Positions 44,287 through 51,973 of a stretch of 64,000 nucleotides of DNA are shown here, one piece after another. The notes beneath the pieces were generated by a model. It was not told where the DNA came from and ran no database searches. It worked only from the letters and a program-made list of their open reading frames with translations. Source of the stretch: Aliirhizobium wenxiniae (GTDB taxonomy: Bacteria; Pseudomonadota; Alphaproteobacteria; Rhizobiales; Rhizobiaceae); NCBI RefSeq assembly GCF_019511445.1, contig NZ_JAEUAN010000015.1, forward strand, positions 1-64,000, read 5' to 3'. The position numbers and the translations under genes are program-made. Numbering within the stretch: the first letter of the stretch is position 1; each line of letters begins with the position of its first letter.

Positions 44287-45194
44287 GTCAGCTCCTCGCC
44301 GACCATGCGGCGCTGCATCAAGCCCTGGGATTCAAGTTTAGGACCCCAGGCATTCTCCTGCGCAACTTCGTCACCTTTGCCGAGCATCGCGGTGAGCATT
44401 TTATAACGACAGCAACCGTGCATGAGTGGGCGCTACAGGCGCCTTCACCCGAACAACGTCGCAACCGCCTATTGGCGGTCCGTCGCTTCGCGCTCTCGCT
44501 GCATGCCGAAGATTCGCGCCACGAAGTTCCCTCCGCTGATCTTTTCGGCCGCGCAACTCGCAATCGCCGCACGCCCTACATTTATAGTCCCGGGGAGATC
44601 CGACGGCTGATCGACGACGCTCAGCGACTTGGCCCTGACGGTTCAATCAGGCCGCTCACCTACGCCACGATGTTCGGGCTGATTGCCGCGACGGGAATGC
44701 GTGTTTCGGAGGCGATCGCCATTCGATTGCCGGATGTGACCGACGATGGGTTGATCATTGCCCAGACCAAGTTCAAGAAGAGCCGGTTGCTGCCGCTCCA
44801 CCCGACCACCCGACGCGCTTTGGACGGATACCTCGCCACTCGCCTGAAGGCAGCAAGTCAGAGCGATGCGCTTTTCATATCGCATCAGGGAACGCCGCTC
44901 GCTTATCCGACAGTGATAACGGTCTTCTTGCAGATCATGCGATCGATCGGGTTGCGAGGGGCTGCAGGATCGCGAGGGCCGCGGATCCACGATCTTCGCC
45001 ACACGTTCGCCGTCCGCTCTCTCGAACACTGTGCGCACGATTCCCAGGCGGTCGCGCAGCATATCTCCGCACTCAGTACCTATCTGGGGCACGCCCATGT
45101 AACCGATACTTACTGGTATCTCCAGTCAACGCCGGAGCTGATGACGCATATGTCGGCAGCCGGCGAGACATTGCATCGAGGAGTGACGGCATGA
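44280..45194 (+). CDS. ritB: RIT element tyrosine recombinase RitB
   Basis: ATG 44280 overlaps the ritA stop by 7 bases. The 304-residue product has the shorter RitB form. Catalytic motifs: Arg in IAATGMRVSEAIAI, IHDLRHTFAVRSLE, and YLGHAHVTDTYWYLQS with the Tyr. All catalytic residues are intact. The spacer between box II and the Tyr motif is long (HCAHDSQAVAQHISALS). Confidence 0.9.
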   Translation: MLSQLLADHAALHQALGFKFRTPGILLRNFVTFAEHRGEHFITTATVHEWALQAPSPEQRRNRLLAVRRFALSLHAEDSRHEVPSADLFGRATRNRRTPYIYSPGEIRRLIDDAQRLGPDGSIRPLTYATMFGLIAATGMRVSEAIAIRLPDVTDDGLIIAQTKFKKSRLLPLHPTTRRALDGYLATRLKAASQSDALFISHQGTPLAYPTVITVFLQIMRSIGLRGAAGSRGPRIHDLRHTFAVRSLEHCAHDSQAVAQHISALSTYLGHAHVTDTYWYLQSTPELMTHMSAAGETLHRGVTA

Positions 45195-46180
45195 CCCAAC
45201 TTGCCCAGCACCTCACCGCCTTCCTGCGCGAACATCTTCCCCGGGAACGACGTGCAAGCGTTCACACTTGCGATGCCTATGCCTATAGCTTCCAGCTGCT
45301 GGTGACGTTTGCCGCGCGACGATTAAGCAAGCGACCGTGTCTGCTGCAGATCGAAGATTTCGACGTACCGATGATCCTCACCTTTCTCGAACACATCGAA
45401 GAAACGCGTGGCAACAAGGCCCGTTCGCGCAACGCCAGGCTGGCGGCCGTGAAGTCCTTCTTCCGCTATCTCGAGCATCGCGTACCCGCAGTGCTGGATC
45501 AGGCCTTTAGGGTGCACGCTATTCCGATGAAGAAGATTGACGAGGCGCTCGTGGCTTCGCTTTCGCGTGCCGAAGTGCAAGCGCTGCTTAGTGCACCGGA
45601 TCGGCGGTCATTATCAGGCATTCGGGATCGAGCCATGCTGCATCTGGCTTTCGCCAGCGGGCTGCGCGTTTCCGAACTCGTTGGACTCACCCTCGACCAG
45701 TTCGACGGACGGTCACCCGCTAGCATCCATATCATCGGCAAAGGACGTCGCGAGCGCGTGCTACCGCTCTGGCATGAGACTGCAGCCGCGATCCGCGCCT
45801 GGATCGCGGTCAGACCCAAGAATGGCGACACGGCGCTCTTCCTGAACAACGCTGGTAGGATGATGACCCGCTCCGGTTTCGAATACATCCTCGAAAAGCA
45901 CGCCACCGCCGCCGTCAGCGTCGCGCCCACGTTGGCGACGAAGTCAATATCGCCACATGTCCTGCGCCATAGCTGCGCAATGCACATGCTTCAGGCGACG
46001 CGCGACATTCGCAAAGTAGCGCTGTGGCTGGGTCACGCCACTCTCCAGAGCACGGAGATCTACCTGCGAGCTGACCCGACCGAAAAACTCGAGATGCTCG
46101 ACGCTTTGGCGCCACTCGGCATCAAGCCAGGCAAATTCCGCCCGCCGGATAAACTGATCGCGATGCTTGCCACGCGATAG
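45191..46180 (+). CDS. ritC: RIT element tyrosine recombinase RitC
   Basis: The ATG overlaps the ritB stop by 4 bases. The 329-residue protein is XerC/D-like. Arg in AFASGLRVSELVGL, SPHVLRHSCAMHML, and WLGHATLQSTEIYLRADP complete the active site. The gene ends 56 bases before the right inverted repeat. With intact ritA and ritB the element should be able to move. Confidence 0.9.
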   Translation: MTQLAQHLTAFLREHLPRERRASVHTCDAYAYSFQLLVTFAARRLSKRPCLLQIEDFDVPMILTFLEHIEETRGNKARSRNARLAAVKSFFRYLEHRVPAVLDQAFRVHAIPMKKIDEALVASLSRAEVQALLSAPDRRSLSGIRDRAMLHLAFASGLRVSELVGLTLDQFDGRSPASIHIIGKGRRERVLPLWHETAAAIRAWIAVRPKNGDTALFLNNAGRMMTRSGFEYILEKHATAAVSVAPTLATKSISPHVLRHSCAMHMLQATRDIRKVALWLGHATLQSTEIYLRADPTEKLEMLDALAPLGIKPGKFRPPDKLIAMLATR

Positions 46181-46235
46181 CGCATAGTTATGTGGAGCCG
46201 ATGGATGTCAAGAAGTCGCCCAAGGCGTCCATCGA

Positions 46236-46301
46236 CGTCATCGACTCCGCATAATTATTATCGCCGCATAATTGCGGTTATGCGGAGCTCCACATAACCG
46301 C
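46236..46301 (-). repeat. RIT right end: inverted repeat plus outer palindrome
   Basis: 46236-46273 mirrors the left repeat. 46274-46301 adds an imperfect palindrome (GCGGTTATG-CGGAGCTCC-ACATAACCGC in three parts) that has no counterpart at the left end. A further copy of the unit, GTTATGTGGAGCCGATG, lies inside at 46188-46204 in direct orientation. Confidence 0.8.
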
Positions 46302-46595
46302 AAGGGTCACGACGGCTTGGCCGCACTGGTCAAGAACGAGTTGCATAAGGACCCATTTACGGGGACGGTCTTCGTATTCCGATCGCGCAAGGCGGACCGA
46401 TTGAAGCTGATCTACTGGGATGGCAGCGGTCTGGTGATGGCCTACAAGCGGCTGGAGGAGCACACGTTCACTTGGCCAGACATCCGGGACGGTTTGATGA
46501 CGTTGGGACATGCCCAGTTCGAAGCCTTGTTTGCGGGGCTCGACTGGCGGCGGGTCCGCTCTGTTGAGACAAGAGCGCCGACCGCAATCGAATAG
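46302..46595 (+). pseudogene. tnpB: IS66 tnpB, 3' part
   Basis: Ninety-seven codons continuing tnpB after the RIT element: KGHDGLAALVKNELHKDPFT, then GTVFVFRSRKADRLKLIYWD and the usual IS66 TnpB end. The rebuilt protein would have 117 residues, the normal size. Without its first 20 codons this part is not expected to be made. Confidence 0.9.
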
Positions 46596-46663
46596 GTGCG
46601 ACACGATGACTCGGGTGCCAAATTCCGACAGTGAGACGACGCCCAATTTGATAGACTTTCTGC

Positions 46664-48198
46664 ATGTTGGACGCGGTCGATCTTCCAGACGATATTGCTG
46701 CCCTGAAGGCGATGCTGATCGCGTCGCAGCTTCGTGAAGTCCGCAAGGATGATCGGATCGAACGGCTGGAGAAACTGGTAGCCGCTTTCAAACAAGCCGC
46801 CTTTGGCCGCAAGTCCGAGAAGGCCGATCCTGAGCAATTCGATCTTGCCCTGGAAGACTTGGAGACGGCCATCGCGGCTATCCATGCCGAAGACGAGGCT
46901 GACAGCTCTCCGGGTAAGCCGCAGCCCAAAGCACGCGCCGCCATCGGGGCTCTCTTCCCGCCCATCCTCCTCGTGTCGAGGAGCTCATCGAGCCGGATAG
47001 CTTGATCTGCAACTGTGGCGGCGGTCTGCATTGCATCGGCGAGGACCTGTCCGAGAGGCTGGATATCGTACCGGCGCAGTTCCGTGTCATCGTCACCCGT
47101 CGTCCCAAATATGCCTGCCGTGCCTGCACCGATGGAGTGTCCCAGGCTCCAGCACCAGCACGACTGATCCATGCCGGATTGCCTACCGAGGCGACCATCG
47201 CGCATGTGTTGGTGTCCAAATATGCCGATCACCTGCCGCTCTATCGGCAGGCACAGATCATGAGTCGACAGGGCATTGATCTTGACCGTTCCACGCTGGC
47301 CGACTGGGTCGGTCGCGCGGCATTCGAACTCCGCCCGGTCTTCGAGGCTCTGATTACAGGCCTGAAGCGGTCTTCGAAGCTGTTCATGGACGAGACCCGT
47401 GCGCCAATCCTCGATCCCGGCTCACGCAAGACCAAAACAGGATACTTCTGGGCGCTGGCTCGTGATGACCGACCATGGAGTGGTGGTGCGCCGCCAGGTG
47501 TGGCCTTCACCTATGCGCCCGGTCGCGGGGGGCTACATGCCGAGCGGATATTGCAAGGATTTATGGGTATCCTTCAGGTGGATGGTTACGCCGGATATAA
47601 TCGACTGATCGCACCGGATCGTGTCGGTCCCTACATCCAGCTTGCCTATTGTTGGGCCCATGCCCGTCGCAAGCTGGTCGAGATCACGCGCAGCGGATCG
47701 GCACCGATTGCCGAGGAAGGCGTCAAACGGATCGGTGAACTTTATAGGATAGAGGCGGAGCTGCGTGGTCTTCCCGCCGACGCTCGATTGGCTGGGCGGC
47801 AGGAACGATCAGCGCCATTGATTGCCGACCTACGAACTTGGCTGGCGCATCATCGCGCCCGCGTTGCTGGCAAATCGCCGCTCGGCGAAGCTCTGGCCTA
47901 TATCGCCAAATACTGGGATGGCCTTTGTTTCTTCCTGACCGATGGCCGCATTGAGATCGACAACAATATCGTTGAGCGAACCATCAGGCCAATAGCGCTA
48001 AACCGAAAGAACGCTCTCTTCGCTGGTCATGATGCTGGAGCGGAGAATTGGACGGCCATCGCATCGCTCGTTGAGACCTGCAAGCTCAACGCCGTCGATC
48101 CCTTTGACTACCTGAGAAGCACGCTAACTGCACTCGTTAATGGCCATAAGCAGAGCCAAATCGCGCATCTCCTGCCTTGGAACTACCGGGTGGGTTAG
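46664..48198 (+). pseudogene. tnpC: IS66 transposase TnpC, frameshifted
   Basis: Two frames together make a full IS66 TnpC. The first (46664 to about 46950) has the leucine-rich LKAMLIASQLREVRKDDRIE and FGRKSEKADPEQF; the second (about 46955-48198) the zinc-ribbon-like LICNCGGGLHCIGED, the DDE domain (LFMDETRAPILDPG; VDGYAGYNRLIAP; CWAHARRKLVE; RIEIDNNIVERTIRPI). A CT repeat near 46950-46955 (GGGGCTCTCTTCCCG) has two bases too many for the expected GALPAH reading. The transposase is probably dead. Confidence 0.85.
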
Positions 48199-48224
48199 AC
48201 GGTCGGCCCAAGGTTGTTTTCCGT

Positions 48225-48527
48225 TGGCGAGGTAAAGCTTGTCTGCGTTTTACTTTTTTCCAGAGTGCGTCCGAGACAATGCGCAGCGTCGGAACCTCCT
48301 GAATGATATGTAGCTCCGGCGAGTTGAGCCGAGACACCCGGCGTTCGCTCACTGGGTTCTTTCGGTATACGAGCCTGTTGAACACCAGGCGACCGATGTA
48401 CATCTGATTATTTAGAATTCCGCTACCTCTTCGCCGGTGTCCCCGGATCGCCGTTCCTCTCCAAGCCTGCCCGCGAGGGCCTGGTATACCCTCCTCATTC
48501 AGGATTTCTGCAATGGCGTCAGGACTT
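48225..48527 (-). pseudogene. Large serine recombinase, downstream part
   Basis: On the minus strand the frame reads SPDAIAEILNEEGIPGPRGQ, ILNNQMYIGRLVFNRLVYRK and LWKKVKRRQ, the recombinase domain of a large serine recombinase. It continues the gene that starts at 49951, broken by the IS5-family element at TA. The C-terminal zinc-ribbon and coiled-coil are missing; the frame runs out at the IS66 boundary. Confidence 0.82.
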
Positions 48528-49298
48528 AGGACGCGGACTCATTAGCTGATGCGATCCATATCCTCGTCGCTGCAAGTTTGAGAGCGGCGAGATAGTTGTC
48601 GGCACGTCTGTCGTATCTGGTTGCTAGGCCCCGCATCTGTTTGATGCGATTGAAGAAGCGTTCCACCTGATTGCGCTGACGGTAGACCCATCGACTGAAG
48701 CTGAATGTCTTTTTGCGGTTGGTCTTTGCGGGGATGTTGGCCCAACACCCGCGTTGCTTGGCAAAGTGACGAATGGCATCGGTGTCATATGCCTTGTCGG
48801 CAAGGATTGTTGCTCCGGGCTGAACATTGCTCAGCAGCTTTTCAGCCATGGGGGCATCAGCAGCCTGACCTGCGGTTAATTCCAGGCAAACTGGCAAACC
48901 ATCGGCATCGACAAGTGCGTGGATTTTGGTTGTCAGGCCGCCACGCGAACGTCCCATGCAAGGATCGGCAGATCCCCCTTTTTAGCGTTGGCACCATGTT
49001 GGTGAACGCGGACGCAGGATGAATCGATCATCACGATGTCGCCGTCGTAACGCTTTGAAACGGCGTCCAGAAGACGATCCCAGACACCTGCTTTGCGCCA
49101 ACGCGAGAACCGATTGTAGAGCGTCGTGCGCGGGCCATAACGCTCCGGCACGTCGCGCCAGGACGATCCGGTTCTGAAGCGCCACAGGATGCCATTGATC
49201 ACTCGGCGGTCGTCAACACGTTCAATTCCACGGGTATTGGTCGGCAGAAGTGGTGCGATGACGGCCCATTCTTCGTCGCTCAATTCATGACGGCGCAT
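48526..49298 (-). CDS. IS5-family transposase made by -1 frameshifting
   Basis: Frame 1 (49298 to about 48975): MRRHELSDEEWAVIAPLLPT, FRTGSSWRDVPERYGPRTTL, IDSSCVRVHQHGANAKKGD, with the first catalytic Asp. Frame 2 continues GRSRGGLTTKIHALVDADGL, ILADKAYDTDAI and VYRQRNQVERFFNRIKQMRG with the second Asp and the Glu. Between them T-AAAAA-GGGGG forms a slippery run, so a fusion protein by -1 frameshift is expected. The stop codon TAA uses the flanking TA. Confidence 0.82.
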
Positions 49299-49369
49299 GG
49301 CAATCTCCTTTCAAGCAGATTGAATCACACACCGCCAACAAGGTGAACCCCGTTTATGGGGACGCGGCC
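48529..49369 (-). mobile_element. IS5-family insertion sequence, 841 bp
   Basis: The ends read GGACGCGGACTC at the left and GGACGCGGCC at the right (imperfect inverted repeats GGACGCG/GGCCGCG). TA lies on both sides (48527-48528 and 49370-49371); taking out the element and one TA restores the frame GLSPDA of the serine recombinase. The 841-bp size, the TA duplication and two overlapping frames fit the IS427-like part of the IS5 family. Confidence 0.85.
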
Positions 49370-49951
49370 TAGGCCTTTTACGTATTGCTCAAATATCCAC
49401 ACAATCACGGCTGCTTCGGCGGCAATGATATCCCTCAGGCCACGGATCGGTTCGCCGTCCGCTCCAATCATCTTTTTAATCGCATAGCCGTAACAAATGC
49501 CGCCGGGAACTCGGCCCGTTTTCGCAACGGTCTTCATGCCTTCCCTGGTTCGATATCGAACCTGCTCCAGCATCTCGCTATTCAGGACCGCCCTCAGGCC
49601 GAGTTCCATAGCTGACACTTGAGAACCACCGTGCACCGTCCAAAGTTCAATGTCGTGGAACTGGAGCAGCTTCAACACTTTTGTACTGTGTTCCAGGTCT
49701 CGCGACAACCGATCAAGTGTAAGGCAAAGTAGGACATCGTAGGCACCAACTCGCGCCCCACTCAGCGCAGCTTGAAGGCCCGGCCGTGTTTCGAAACTAG
49801 CGCCGCTAACGCCAGCATCAACATATGTCCCGGCCAGCTTCCAACCGCGCTCCGCAACAAATGAAGCCCCCAGATCAAGCTGGGTTTCGATTGAAGCTGG
49901 GTTCTGTTGATCTGTTGAATACCGCGCGTAAATTACCACTCTCTTGCACAT
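49370..49951 (-). pseudogene. Large serine recombinase, N-terminal part
   Basis: From ATG 49951: MCKRVVIYARYSTDQQNPAS with the nucleophilic Ser in YARYSTDQQ, then CLTLDRLSRDLEH, LNSEMLEQVRYRTREGMKTV and GRVPGGICYGYAI, the start of the recombinase domain. The gene breaks at the IS5-family element after IFEQYVKGLG. The N-terminal catalytic domain is intact, but the DNA-binding part lies beyond the insertion. The start at 49981 is less likely. Confidence 0.85.
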
Positions 49952-50049
49952 ATTGGCCTCCCGATAACAATGGCAGGTCAAGGTAACACGACGCCGATGT
50001 GCTCAAGTATTTGTCGACCTTTGCTGTTTTCCAAAAATTCGGTCAAGGT

Positions 50050-50313
50050 GTGAACGGGGCTGCGCTTACGGTCAAACAGACTATCGCGAACTATATAGAT
50101 ACTCCGATTGATGAGATTTCGGACGAAGCGTCGTTTCACGATGATTTCCGGTTAGACTCGTTGGCTCTGATGGAAATGGTGATGGCGTTCGAAGAGAGGT
50201 TCGGAGTCGAGCTTGACGAGCAGTCGACCGACGCGCTCGAAACGGTGGCCGACGCAATAGCAGCAGTCGCGTCAAAGGTTCTTCAGGTAGGCGCCCCACA
50301 CCAAGCGACATGA
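50050..50313 (+). CDS. Stand-alone acyl carrier protein-like protein
   Basis: An 87-residue ACP-like protein from GTG 50050; an in-frame ATG at 49999 adds 17 poorly conserved residues. ISDEASFHDDFRLDSLALME holds the phosphopantetheine Ser in DSLALMEM, with acidic helix II (MAFEERFGVELDEQ) as in acyl carrier proteins. No fatty acid, polyketide or peptide synthesis gene is near: the gene is wedged between a split serine recombinase and an IS630 remnant. It may be left over from a lost biosynthetic cluster or be a special-purpose ACP. Confidence 0.75.
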   Translation: MNGAALTVKQTIANYIDTPIDEISDEASFHDDFRLDSLALMEMVMAFEERFGVELDEQSTDALETVADAIAAVASKVLQVGAPHQAT

Positions 50314-50321
50314 CTTTTCCC

Positions 50322-50749
50322 ATCGGCGAAGGAACGCTGACATTCCTTGGAGCGTTGAGGAAGGATCGGTTGGCTGCCCCTGTGTCTTTGACGGACCAAT
50401 CAACGGCCAGTGCTTTCGCGCCTATGCCGAGCAGCAGTTGGTGCCAGTGCTCAAGCCGGGCGACATCGTCGTCATGGATAACCTCGGCAGCCACAAATCA
50501 GCGGCAATCCGTCAGGCAATCAATGCCGCAGGTGCAAGGCTCTGGTTCCTGCCACCGTATTCGCCGGACCTCAATCCGATCGAACAGGCCTTCTCGAAGG
50601 TAAAGCGCTGGATGCGTAATGCACAAAAGCGGACTGTCGACGATACCTGGCGACATGTCGGCGAGCTGGTCGAAACAATCCAGCCCAACGAATGTGGAAA
50701 CTATCTCAAAAATGCAGGCTATGGTTCCGTCAAAGGTGAAACGCGATAA
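50322..50749 (+). pseudogene. IS630-family transposase, 3' fragment
   Basis: The DDE_3 C-terminal part: GEGTLTFLGALRKDRLAAP, then after a missing base near 50371 CVFDGPINGQCFRAYAEQQL, IVVMDNLGSHKSAAIRQAIN and LPPYSPDLNPIEQAFSKVKR. The N-terminal half is absent and one frameshift is present. The second IS5-family element is inserted at its 3' end. Confidence 0.85.
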
Positions 50750-51562
50750 GGCCTGTGGGGATTCACGAGGCTGGCTTGATGTGATTCAAGCTTTTGATGG
50801 ACCATTTTATTCTGACTGACGCCCAATGGGCGAAGATGGAGCCTCATTGTCTGGGCAAAGCAGCCGATCCCGGACGTAGCGGCAGCGACAACCGACTTTT
50901 CATCGAAGCTGTTCTTTGGATCGTGCGCACAGGCTCGCCTTGGCGTGATTTGCCCGAGCATTTTGGGAACTGGAGCACGGCATTCCGTCGGTTCAGCGAT
51001 TGGCGTCGTGCCGATGTGTTTGTAAAGCTTTTCGAAGCTTGCTCGGATGAGCCGGACCTCGAATACGCAATGGTCGATGCCACCATCGTCAAGGTCCACC
51101 GCCATGGACAGGGCTCAAAAGGGGGACTCAGAGCCAGGCCATAGGTCGCTCGAAGGGCGGAATGACGACCAAAATCCTCGCGCTGACTGATGCTCTCGGC
51201 AATCTGGTGCGGTTTGAGCTTCTACCGGGACATCGCTTCGATACGGTCGGTGTTGAGCCTCTGGTCAAAAACGTCGAATTCGACGGTCTGATTGCCGACA
51301 AGGCATTCGACAGCGATACGATCATCAACGATCTCAACACGCGTGGAGCCAAAATCGTTATCTCCCAGCATTCTCGCCGTTCAAAACCCCTGCCGCTGGA
51401 CCGCGAGCTTTATAAATGGCGGCACCTGATTGAGAACTTCTTCTGCAAGCTCAAGGATTTCAAGCGCATCGCCATGAGGGCCTACAAGACAGACGAAAGC
51501 TTCTCCGCCATCATCCATCTCGCAGCAGCCGTCATCAATTCAAGATGAACCCCCACAGACCT
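50749..51562 (+). mobile_element. IS5-family insertion sequence, 814 bp
   Basis: Ends AGGCCTGTGGGGATTCA (left) and, reverse-complemented, AGGTCTGTGGGGGTTCA (right): 17-bp inverted repeats with two mismatches. TA is duplicated on both sides (50747-50748 and 51563-51564). It lies at the end of the IS630 remnant. Its sequence differs from the IS5-family element at 48529, so these are two separate arrivals. Confidence 0.88.
50797..51548 (+). CDS. IS5-family transposase made by -1 frameshifting
   Basis: Frame 1: MDHFILTDAQWAKMEPHCLG, IVRTGSPWRDLPEHFGNWST, YAMVDATIVKVHRHGQGSKG with the first Asp, ending at 51144. Frame 2 picks up as TQSQAIGRSKGGMTTKILAL, IADKAFDSDTI, then KWRHLIENFFCKLKDFKRIA with the Glu. 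The crossover lies at TC-AAAA-GGGGG (about 51117-51127) and needs a -1 shift, as in the other IS5-type element here. The DDE residues are all present, so the element may be active. Confidence 0.82.
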
Positions 51563-51613
51563 TAGAGCGAAACGATATTTCAAGCTCTGGAGCTAACCTT
51601 TTTCAGAAGGGGC

Positions 51614-51934
51614 TTAGTATGTGAGACCGACTCCCACGAGACCAATCACAAAGACTCCGATCGGACACAAATGAGAGAATTCCCGGCAATTCACCACGGT
51701 AGCTGCCGCTGCCGCCATAATGATGGCACCGACAATCAAGCCGGTCGTCTGAAAGGCAGGTAAGGCAACCAGCACGGCAGTTGCAAGTTCCAGCAAACCA
51801 GTCAGCAGGTGCCACCATGGAGGAAAGCCCCACCGAACAAAGTTTTGCCGTTGGCCTGCCAGACCGATAGCATTGAACAGCCCGGCACCAGCGAAACCCA
51901 CAACGACAAGCGAGGTTAAAATCGTATACAGCAT
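51614..51934 (-). CDS. DoxX-like membrane protein
   Basis: A 106-residue protein with four membrane helices: TILTSLVVVGFAGAGLFNAI, HLLTGLLELATAVLVALPAF, IVGAIIMAAAAATVVNC and VFVIGLVGVGL, the DoxX-like pattern. Such proteins occur with quinone and redox genes, but their activity is poorly known. It follows the aldehyde dehydrogenase by 39 bases and is probably in the same unit. Confidence 0.75.
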   Translation of the reverse strand: MLYTILTSLVVVGFAGAGLFNAIGLAGQRQNFVRWGFPPWWHLLTGLLELATAVLVALPAFQTTGLIVGAIIMAAAAATVVNCREFSHLCPIGVFVIGLVGVGLTY

Positions 51935-51973
51935 GAGCGCTTTCCCAATTTGTTCTTAGCGTCGGAGTGATGT

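Larger units (their letters stand above)
42909..46301 (+). mobile_element. RIT (recombinase-in-trio) element
   Basis: A 3,393-bp insertion inside tnpB carrying ritA, ritB and ritC in overlapping order, the definition of a RIT element. Ends: a 38-bp inverted repeat (42909-42946 and 46236-46273), with a further 28-bp imperfect palindrome at the right junction. Removing 42909-46301 restores tnpB in frame. The exact ends are uncertain by a base or two because AA/CG bases are shared with the target. Confidence 0.9.
42466..48198 (+). mobile_element. IS66-family insertion sequence, split by a RIT element
   Basis: tnpA, tnpB and tnpC of an IS66-family element in the standard order. The RIT element 42909-46301 sits inside tnpB, and tnpC has a frameshift. 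The limits given are those of the genes: terminal repeats and the 8-bp duplication were not identified. A serine-recombinase reading frame comes to within about 30 bases of the tnpC stop, so the right terminus may be short or lost. Confidence 0.8.
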
